Assembly (NCBI RefSeq): GCF_002531755.2
Contig: NZ_CP034998.1
Span: 4,346,501 to 4,410,500 of the forward strand
Direction of reading: 5' to 3'
DNA: 64,000 nt
Source: Rhizobium acidisoli
Lineage (GTDB): Bacteria > Pseudomonadota > Alphaproteobacteria > Rhizobiales > Rhizobiaceae
The position numbers were made by a program, and so were the translations under genes. Shown here one piece after another: positions 1 to 6,263 of the stretch; positions within the stretch are counted from its first letter, which is position 1; each line of letters begins with the position of its first letter. Under the pieces are notes generated by a model that made no database searches, had not been told where the DNA came from, and was given only the letters and a program-made list of their open reading frames with translations.

Positions 1-117
1 GAGCAGCGAGGAAACCAGGCTGACCAGGCGTTGCGCCGAACTGTGCGGGCTGCTTTCGCTACGCCGCCGCAATCTTCTAAGCGGTCGGCGGAACCAAGTG
101 CGTCCGCGATAGTTTAG
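1..117 (+). CDS. 3' end of an unidentified gene (partial)
   Basis: An open frame enters from the left edge and stops at TAG 115-117. It encodes 38 residues, the tail rich in Ser, Ala and Arg (ending SASAIV). I do not recognise the family from so short a tail. A real plus-strand gene here is supported mainly by the strong plus-oriented terminator at 200-235. Another frame also stays open until a TAG near 113, so the choice of frame is uncertain. Confidence 0.35.
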   Translation, partial: EQRGNQADQALRRTVRAAFATPPQSSKRSAEPSASAIV

Positions 118-199
118 GAAGAAGCGGGACACCCCCTCAACCCCTCACGTCCCGCGCATGATCGGCCGTCTCCCCTCAACACGCGCCGATCGACATCAG

Positions 200-235
200 G
201 CCCGGTGCATCCCTCATGGGAGCGCCGGGCTTTTT
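200..235 (+). terminator. Rho-independent terminator
   Basis: GCCCGGTGC (200-208) pairs with GCGCCGGGC (222-230) with one G-U pair. An inner CCC/GGG pairing closes on TCAT, and TTTTTCTT follows. It ends the plus-strand gene entering from the left edge. The convergent SH3 gene stops at 321. Confidence 0.8.
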
Positions 236-320
236 CTTATATCGCCCTTCTCGCCTTTTCCGCGCGAAGGACGCTGTCATTAAGATAAGCGGCAGCCTTG
301 CGGCCGCCGCTCCTGATATC

Positions 321-1019
321 TCAGTCGCAGGACGGATCGCCCGGGCGGCAGACGAAGGGCGAAGCCCTGGGGTCCGGGCGATTGTAGGTATCGGCCTTCC
401 CGCCCTTGAACTGCGGCAGGTCGCGGAAATCCGAACTCCTGGTGTTACCTCTGTTGTCATCCCGACGGTCCGACCTGCGGCTTTCGTCTCTGCGGTCGTC
501 CCTTCGATTGTCGTCGCGCCAGTCCCGGTCGCGATCCCGATTGCGATCCCCGTAATCGCGATCCCGGTTGCGGTCTCCGTAGTCGCGATCCCGATCCCGG
601 TTACGGTAGTAATAATCCGGGCCGCGGCTCCAGCGGTCGCGCTCGCGGTAGAAATCGCGGTCGCGGTAGTTGCGGTCCCAATAATTGCCGACACTGAAGC
701 TGATCATCGGAATGCCGAGCGGGCGGTAATATTGCGGACCGACATAGACACGGCGTTGCTGGTAGACGGCCTGTACATATTGGCCGGACACCCAGCCGCG
801 ACCGCCATAGAATTCGACGTCGCACCAGTTGACGTTGGAAAGACATCCACGAATTTCGACGGGGGAACCGGCAGGCACGACTGCGACGGCTGGGTAGCGG
901 GTGCTCGGACCCGCTCGCATGTTGACGTTCGCCGTCGAGTAGCCCTCGGCGGCCTGTGCGATCACCGGTGCCAGCACAAACAGGCCAGCCGCGGCGATTT
1001 TAACAATGAGACTTTTCAC
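321..1019 (-). CDS. Secreted SH3-domain protein with Arg/Asp-repeat tail
   Basis: 232 aa. GTG at 1019 is chosen because AGGAG lies 8 nt upstream and it gives a clean signal peptide (MKSLIVKIAAAGLF...AQAA). After the signal comes a bacterial SH3 (type 3) domain of about 60 residues (YSTANVNMRAGPSTRYPAV ... GGRGWVSGQYV) containing a Cys pair. Residues of about 115-195 are low-complexity, with repeats of NRDRDYGD and RRDDRR type, giving a very charged, probably disordered segment. The tail has two more Cys (FVCRPGDPSCD). Export to the periplasm is inferred from the signal. SH3_3 domains commonly bind peptidoglycan or metal, but the role here is unknown. It is a single gene; the convergent terminator at 200-235 lies beyond its stop. 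Confidence 0.8.
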   Translation of the reverse strand: MKSLIVKIAAAGLFVLAPVIAQAAEGYSTANVNMRAGPSTRYPAVAVVPAGSPVEIRGCLSNVNWCDVEFYGGRGWVSGQYVQAVYQQRRVYVGPQYYRPLGIPMISFSVGNYWDRNYRDRDFYRERDRWSRGPDYYYRNRDRDRDYGDRNRDRDYGDRNRDRDRDWRDDNRRDDRRDESRRSDRRDDNRGNTRSSDFRDLPQFKGGKADTYNRPDPRASPFVCRPGDPSCD

Positions 1020-1200
1020 GCTTCTCACTCCTGGTTGGCGCGTTTTCAGGCAGCGCGGCGCTGCCTTTTCTTGGCATATGCCATCTGTAGGAAAGATAGA
1101 GCGATCGCCCGCATTTGTTAGGTCGCCGCCATTTTCCTTGTCTTTCAATGGTTTATATCCAGGTCGCGATGAACGCAGCTTGAACGAGGGGGATTTTGTG

Positions 1201-1383
1201 ATGCGATATGGCATTTTCGATATGCCGGATGAAATCGCAAACGCGCAGGAGGTGAAGCCGTCGGCTCTGCGATGCGTTAACGATCTGTTAACCTTTAGAC
1301 GGCAGTCTGGCTGCAATACCTGCTTCTCATTGACCACGGATGAACTGGCACTGAGCGAGCGGATGACGAAAGGCCGGTTTTAA
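1201..1383 (+). CDS. Possible small protein, 60 aa, unknown
   Basis: An ATG preceded by GAGGGGG at 9-nt spacing opens a 60-residue frame (MRYGIFDMPDEIANAQEV...) with two Cys (SGCNTC). Its TAA stop sits inside the loop of the terminator at 1369-1395, as expected for a short transcript with almost no 3' UTR. No family is recognised. The support is the RBS, the terminator of matching polarity, and the absence of any other plus-strand gene that could use that terminator. It could instead be an sRNA or an untranslated leader remnant. Confidence 0.4.
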   Translation: MRYGIFDMPDEIANAQEVKPSALRCVNDLLTFRRQSGCNTCFSLTTDELALSERMTKGRF

Positions 1384-1395
1384 CCGGCCTTTTTG
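1369..1395 (+). terminator. Rho-independent terminator
   Basis: AAAGGCCGG / CCGGCCTTT, a 9-bp stem with loop TTTTAA, followed by TTTTTGTT on the plus strand. On the minus strand the same stem is followed only by a short TTTCG, so it may weakly end the M20 peptidase transcript as well. Confidence 0.75.
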
Positions 1396-1422
1396 TTATT
1401 GCGATCTGGCACGCCCTTTCGT

Positions 1423-2811
1423 TCAGGCGGCGAGCGCCTGAAGAATCCGCACCCAGGAGCGGATGCCCTTGTGGTAGGAGACAAGCTCGTATTTCTCGTT
1501 CGGCGAATGGATGCGGTCATCGCTGAGGCCGAAACCGACGAGCAGCGATTCCATGCCGAGCATTTTCTGGAAGTCGCCGACGATCGGGATCGATCCGCCC
1601 ATGCCGATGACGATGGCGGGTTTCGGCCACTCGTCGGACAGTGCCGTCTTCGCCTTGGTCAGAACCGGTGAATCATAGGAGAGGTGGATCGCCGGCGAGC
1701 CGCCATGCGGATGGAACTCGACCGAGCAATCGGCGGGAATCTTCGAACTGATATAGCTGCGGAAGGCTTCGCGGATGGCGGCCGGATCCTGCGTGCCGAC
1801 AAGCCGGAACGAAACCTTCGCCGAGGCCTTGGCGGCGATCACCGTCTTGAAGCCTTCGCCGGTATATCCGCCCCAGATGCCGTTGATTTCGGCGGTCGGC
1901 CGCGCCCAGGTGAGTTCCAGCACCGAACGGCCCTTTTCGCCGGATGGAATGGAAAGGCCGACTTCGCCGAGGAAGGTCTCGGCGGTCTTGCCCAGCGTCT
2001 CCCATGAGGCCTTGATGTTGTCGGGCGTTTCCTCGACGCCGTTGTAGAAGCCCTCGAGCGTGATGCGGCCGGTCTCGTCATGCAGGCCGGCGAGAGCCTC
2101 GACGAGGATGTGGATCGGATTGGCGGCAGCGCCCCCGAAGAGGCCGGAATGCAGGTCGCGGTCGGCGGCCGTCACGGTGACTTCCTCGCCGACGAGACCG
2201 CGCAGTGCCGCGGCGATCGCCGGCGTGTCGCGGTCCCACATGCCGGTATCGCAGACCAGCGCATAATCGGCCTTGAGCTCGGCGGCATTGGCTTCGAGGA
2301 AGGGTTTCAGCGACGGCGAGCCGGATTCTTCCTCGCCTTCGAAGAGAATGGTGACGCGGCAGGGAAGCGCGCCGTTGATCTCCTTATAGGCGCGGCAGGC
2401 TTCGACGAAGGTCATCAGCTGGCCTTTGTCGTCGGAGGTGCCGCGGCCGGTCAGGATCTTGCGGCCGTCGCCGACATCCTTGATCGACGGCTCGAAGGGG
2501 TCGTTATCCCAAAGCTCGATCGGGTCGACCGGCTGGACGTCATAATGGCCGTAGAACAGAACGTGGGGCGCGTCAGCGGAGGCGCCGGCATGGTGAGCGA
2601 CGACCATCGGATGGCCTGGCGTGTCGCGAACGGAGGCTTCGAAGCCGAGCGTTTCGAGATAGGTGACGAGCCATTCGGCGGCCTTGCGGCATTCGGCTTT
2701 GTAGGCGGGATCGGTGGAAATCGACTGGATGCGCAGCAGCTCGAACAGTTTTTCGAGGCTCGATGAAAGATTCTGGTCCGCACGCGAAAGAACCGGTTGT
2801 ATGTCGGCCAT
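1423..2811 (-). CDS. M20-family metallopeptidase (dipeptidase-like)
   Basis: 462 aa. The ATG at 2811 is preceded by AAGGAG 6 nt upstream; an upstream in-frame ATG would add 36 Arg/Phe-rich residues with no RBS. The two-zinc site of M20 enzymes is visible: HYDVQP (His89, Asp91), GRGTSDDKG (Asp127) and EGEEESGS (Glu160-162). The dimerisation-domain His appears in DLHSG and the C-terminal His in IHSPNE. Length and motif spacing match the carnosinase/ArgE-like subgroup that cleaves dipeptides or acylated amino acids; the exact substrate cannot be read from sequence. There is no signal peptide, so it is cytoplasmic. It is a stand-alone gene. Confidence 0.9.
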   Translation of the reverse strand: MADIQPVLSRADQNLSSSLEKLFELLRIQSISTDPAYKAECRKAAEWLVTYLETLGFEASVRDTPGHPMVVAHHAGASADAPHVLFYGHYDVQPVDPIELWDNDPFEPSIKDVGDGRKILTGRGTSDDKGQLMTFVEACRAYKEINGALPCRVTILFEGEEESGSPSLKPFLEANAAELKADYALVCDTGMWDRDTPAIAAALRGLVGEEVTVTAADRDLHSGLFGGAAANPIHILVEALAGLHDETGRITLEGFYNGVEETPDNIKASWETLGKTAETFLGEVGLSIPSGEKGRSVLELTWARPTAEINGIWGGYTGEGFKTVIAAKASAKVSFRLVGTQDPAAIREAFRSYISSKIPADCSVEFHPHGGSPAIHLSYDSPVLTKAKTALSDEWPKPAIVIGMGGSIPIVGDFQKMLGMESLLVGFGLSDDRIHSPNEKYELVSYHKGIRSWVRILQALAA

Positions 2812-3036
2812 TTTCGACTCCTTTTCGAAATTGGGCGGGACGATAGACCAAACCGGGAAAGCAGGCGAGGCGGAAAAAGCAAAAAATCGGGAGCGCGCAA
2901 GCATGCCGAGACGATGCAATTCGGTCTTGTGGAAGGGGCATGCTGCGATAAGAAAGAAAGATCTAATTCAATTTACAGTTAATTAGCACAACCTAAATAG
3001 CATCGGCCGAAAACCAGCTGTTCGGGGGGCGCGCAG

Positions 3037-5421
3037 ATGTTTTCGGTCATTGCCTGTATTCGCGACAATCACGATTGGCGCTTGGTCATCGTGGCGGCCG
3101 TGGTCTGCCTGGTGGGCGCCATGGCGGCGATGCTGCTGTATTCCCGGGCCCAGGAGTGCGACGCCGGGCAGCGCAAACTCTGGATCGGCGCGTCGGGCTT
3201 TGCCTTCGGCACCGGCGTATGGGCAACGCATTTCATCGCCATGCTCGCTTATGATGGCGGCACGCCGATCACTTACGCGCTCGACCTGACGCTGCTTTCC
3301 TTTTTCCTGTCGGTTGGAGGCTCATGGGTGGCGATCTTCGCCGCCTCGCAACGTGAGGCAAGATTTTCCTCCACCCGCGGCGGGGTGCTGATGGCACTCG
3401 GCATCGCCTCCATGCACCTGACTGGCATGCAGGCGATCGAGACGCAGGCGGTAATCCTCTACGATCCCGCAATGACACTGACGGCGGTCGCTGCCGGAAT
3501 GCTTCTGTCGAGCGCCGCCTTCCATATTTTTTCCAATCTGAAGGGCATGAGGCGTCTCTTCAGCGCATCACTGGTCTTCGTCCTCGCCATCTGCACTCTT
3601 CATTTCATTTCGATGGGCAGCATTACCCTCGTGCCGGACCCCGGCAAGGGGGTTCCGACATTGGTGCTCGACACCCGGGTGCTTGCCGCGATCGTCGTGG
3701 TGGCGGCAACGGCTCTTATCCTGGTCGCCCTTGCCGTGGTCTTCGTCCAAAGCCACCTGACGGATCTGCGCGGACTTGCCAACGCCTCGCAGGAGGGGCT
3801 GCTGATCCTGCGCGAAGGCCGGATCATCGATGTCAACGAGCGGTTCCAGGCCTTATCAGGCTGGAAGCTTGCCGATCTCTCGGGCAAGGCGCCCTCGGAC
3901 GTGCTGACGGCCGTTCAGGCGCCCCGGGAGAACAGGCCCGGCGAGACGCTGCTGAACACTCGCACCGGCGGAGAGATTGCCGTGGACGTAAACTCCAGCA
4001 AGATCGTCTATCGTGGCCGCGATTGCGAGGTGCTGGCGGTGCGCGATCTCACCGAGCGCAAGCAGGCCGAGGAGATGATCGAGCATCTCGCCCATCACGA
4101 CGTGCTCACCGATCTGCCCAACAGGTCGCTGTTCGACACCCGCATCCGGCAGGCGCTGCAGGTGGCGGAACGCAAGAATACCGAGGTCGCGCTGTTTTGT
4201 CTCGACCTCGATCGGTTCAAGGCCGTCAATGACATCTTCGGCCATGCCGAAGGCGACCGCATTCTCCGCAAGGTCGCCGCTATCCTGCGCCGGGTGGCCG
4301 GTGAGAGCGATACGATCGCCCGGCTCGGCGGCGACGAATTCGCCATCATCCAGTCCGATGGGCAGCAGCCGGCGGCGGCGCAAAAGCTTGCGGCCGATAT
4401 CATCGACGAATTCGCCGCCGAGATGGACACGGCCCGTGACCCCACAGCCGTCGGCGTCAGCCTCGGCATCGCGCTCTATCCAAGAGATGGAAGCACGGCC
4501 GAAGAACTCTGCAATAACGCCGATACCGCGCTCTACCGCGTCAAGCATGATGGCCGCGGCAGGGCCTGCTTCTTCGACGCGGAAATGGACGAAGCGGCGC
4601 GCAACCGCCGCCAGATCGAAAGCGACCTGCGCCACGCGATCATCCGCAACCAACTCCATGTCAGCTATCAGCCGATCCTCAACGCGCAGAGCGGCGAGAT
4701 CAGCGGCTACGAGGCCTTGATGCGCTGGCACCGGCCGGGCCACGGCATGACCGAGCCCGACATTTTCATCCCGATCGCCGAGGAAAGCGGATCGATCGTT
4801 CAGCTCGGCGAATGGATATTGCTGCAGGCCTGCAGGGAGGCCGCGCGCTGGCCGCAGCCGCTGACGATTGCAGTCAATGTTTCGCCGGTGCAGTTCATGC
4901 TGCCCAACCTGTGCGAACGGGTCGAGGCGGTCCTTGACGAGACGGGGCTCGCCGCCGATCGGCTGGAGCTTGAGATCACCGAGGCCGCGCTGATCCGCGA
5001 TCGCGACAGGGTGGTGGCAACGCTGCAGCGCCTGCGCAAGTTGGGGGTGCACATCGTCATGGACGATTTCGGCACCGGCTACTCTTCGCTCTCGAACCTA
5101 CGCTCGTTTCCCTTCGACAAGATCAAGGTCGACCGGAGTTTCACCGGCGTGCTGGAGCATGACGCGGCGGCGCGATCGATCGTGCGCGCGATTATCGGTC
5201 TCGGCCACAGCCTCGGCATGCCCGTCGTCACCGAGGGTGTGGAAACCGAGACGCAGCGCCGGATCGTCGTCGAGGAAGGCTGCGCGCAGGTGCAGGGCCT
5301 GCTGCTCGGCAAGCCGGATATCGAGCCGAGCATGAAACCAGCCGTTCGCAAAAACGTCCCGGCGGGACAGGCGGGAACCGGCATGCCGCCGCGACGGCGC
5401 ACGCGCCTCGTCAGCGAATAA
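3037..5421 (+). CDS. MHYT-PAS-GGDEF-EAL membrane cyclic-di-GMP enzyme
   Basis: 794 aa. Seven hydrophobic segments fill about residues 10-245, with the MHYT repeats recognisable as WATHFIAM, SMHLTGM and LHFISMG. A PAS domain follows (about 250-345), then GGDEF (GGDEF at about 431-435) and EAL (YEALMRWH near 557, with EITE, DDFGTGYSSL and KVDRSF). Both catalytic signatures are intact, so it could make and break c-di-GMP. The RxxD inhibitory site before GGDEF is absent (GESD in its place), which in this family means no product inhibition. The last EAL motif reads LLGKP instead of the usual SRP. MHYT domains are thought to bind copper and sense O2, CO or NO. The start has a G-rich RBS. It is a single-gene transcript. 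Confidence 0.92.
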   Translation: MFSVIACIRDNHDWRLVIVAAVVCLVGAMAAMLLYSRAQECDAGQRKLWIGASGFAFGTGVWATHFIAMLAYDGGTPITYALDLTLLSFFLSVGGSWVAIFAASQREARFSSTRGGVLMALGIASMHLTGMQAIETQAVILYDPAMTLTAVAAGMLLSSAAFHIFSNLKGMRRLFSASLVFVLAICTLHFISMGSITLVPDPGKGVPTLVLDTRVLAAIVVVAATALILVALAVVFVQSHLTDLRGLANASQEGLLILREGRIIDVNERFQALSGWKLADLSGKAPSDVLTAVQAPRENRPGETLLNTRTGGEIAVDVNSSKIVYRGRDCEVLAVRDLTERKQAEEMIEHLAHHDVLTDLPNRSLFDTRIRQALQVAERKNTEVALFCLDLDRFKAVNDIFGHAEGDRILRKVAAILRRVAGESDTIARLGGDEFAIIQSDGQQPAAAQKLAADIIDEFAAEMDTARDPTAVGVSLGIALYPRDGSTAEELCNNADTALYRVKHDGRGRACFFDAEMDEAARNRRQIESDLRHAIIRNQLHVSYQPILNAQSGEISGYEALMRWHRPGHGMTEPDIFIPIAEESGSIVQLGEWILLQACREAARWPQPLTIAVNVSPVQFMLPNLCERVEAVLDETGLAADRLELEITEAALIRDRDRVVATLQRLRKLGVHIVMDDFGTGYSSLSNLRSFPFDKIKVDRSFTGVLEHDAAARSIVRAIIGLGHSLGMPVVTEGVETETQRRIVVEEGCAQVQGLLLGKPDIEPSMKPAVRKNVPAGQAGTGMPPRRRTRLVSE

Positions 5422-5440
5422 TCCCAGCGAATGATCCTGC

Positions 5441-5872
5441 TTAGAGCGCCTTGGCGTTTTCCAGAAGCCGGCGGATATATTCGAGCGTCAGTTCGCGCTC
5501 GAAAACCCGAAAACCTTTAAACAGCGCAAGGTCGGCCTCGCGTGCGGTTTCGATCGCCTCTGCCTCCATGGCGCGGGCCTTCGGCGTCAGGAAGAGCAGT
5601 TGTGCCCGCTTGTCGGATGGATGCGGCCGGCGTTCGATCAGACCGTCGCGGACCATGCGCGACAGCGTATTGGCCATGGTCGCCTGCTCGATGTCGACCC
5701 GCTCGAGAAGCTGTTTCTGGGTCAGCCCATCCTCGGCCCATAATTCCAGCAGGATGGGGAACTGGCCGGGAGAAAAACCGAGCCCGACCGCGCGCTGATG
5801 CAGCGAGCGGGCAAAACCCTTCGCCAGCTGGCTGGCAAGGTAGGCTCCCGAATCCATGCGGTTAAATCCCAT
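5441..5872 (-). CDS. MarR-family transcriptional regulator
   Basis: 143 aa with a winged helix-turn-helix typical of MarR: LTQKQLLERVDIEQATMANTLSRMVRDGLIERRPHPSDKRAQLLFLT, described here by its core GLTQKQLLERVDIEQ and the basic wing HPSDKRAQ. A shorter start at a second ATG (MDSGAY, 5 codons in) is possible; neither has a strong RBS. The ligand and targets are unknown, and no transporter or enzyme gene lies beside it to suggest them. It lies beyond the 3' end of the sRNA at 5972-6120, on the same strand. Confidence 0.85.
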   Translation of the reverse strand: MGFNRMDSGAYLASQLAKGFARSLHQRAVGLGFSPGQFPILLELWAEDGLTQKQLLERVDIEQATMANTLSRMVRDGLIERRPHPSDKRAQLLFLTPKARAMEAEAIETAREADLALFKGFRVFERELTLEYIRRLLENAKAL

Positions 5873-5971
5873 GATTGCAAGTTAGGCTCAAAACCATCCC
5901 GGAGACAATGCAGCAAATCGCATGCGATACGTCAAAATATGCGACGGGCGATGATAATTTCGAGGGTCTGG

Positions 5972-6120
5972 AAAAACAAAAGTCGCCATGGCCTGGAGGT
6001 TGGCCATGGCGACCTTAAAGTGGGGACAAAGGCCCGGAGAGGGGGATAAGGCCTTTGTCCAAGCCTGACGCGGCGGGGGACAAGCCGGTAATCAGACCCG
6101 CGGCGCGATCAAGCGCCGGT
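5972..6120 (-). ncRNA. alpha-r7-like trans-acting small RNA
   Basis: A transcript of about 149 nt is predicted between marR and polA. Three stem-loops can be read on the minus strand: CGGCGC/GCGCCG (6101-6118), a perfect 11-bp GGACAAAGGCC/GGCCTTTGTCC stem with a 15-nt loop (6024-6060), and a perfect 12-bp GTCGCCATGGCC/GGCCATGGCGAC stem with an 8-nt loop (5982-6013) followed by TTTTGTTTTT, a textbook terminator. A promoter lies just upstream (6127-6155). From memory, the alpha-r7 sRNA family (Smr7C of Sinorhizobium meliloti, about 150 nt) lies between polA and a marR-type gene; length, structure and location all fit. The family name is recollection plus synteny, not a covariance-model hit. Confidence 0.8.
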
Positions 6121-6126
6121 GACATG

Positions 6127-6155
6127 GATTTGTGCCTGAGAATGTGGTTTTTCAA
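6127..6155 (-). promoter_or_regulatory. Predicted promoter of the sRNA
   Basis: On the minus strand, -35 TTGAAA (6155-6150), a 17-nt spacer and -10 CAAATC (6132-6127) would start transcription near 6120, just at the first hairpin of the sRNA. The -35 is good and the -10 is weak. Confidence 0.5.
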
Positions 6156-6263
6156 GGGAGGGGGATCGTTACAAATCGGTAACAGTTTGGTGAGCGGAAT
6201 CTTCCGTGTCGCCCGCCGAACTTTATATGGACCTCGTCCCGTGCCCGCGCTATCCATGCAGCC

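Noticed and set aside
520..640. Short tandem repeats resembling a CRISPR or satellite
   Set aside because: Units are irregular, codon-phased and encode Arg/Asp repeats; there are no spacers of constant length.
216..1121. 301-codon plus-strand frame opposite the SH3 protein gene
   Set aside because: Ala/Val/Ile repeat composition is the complement of the Arg/Asp repeat codons; the minus frame has the signal peptide and the SH3 domain.
2812..3036. Regulatory element before the c-di-GMP enzyme gene
   Set aside because: The gap is AT-rich and likely holds a promoter, but I could not define convincing -35/-10 boxes or a dyad.
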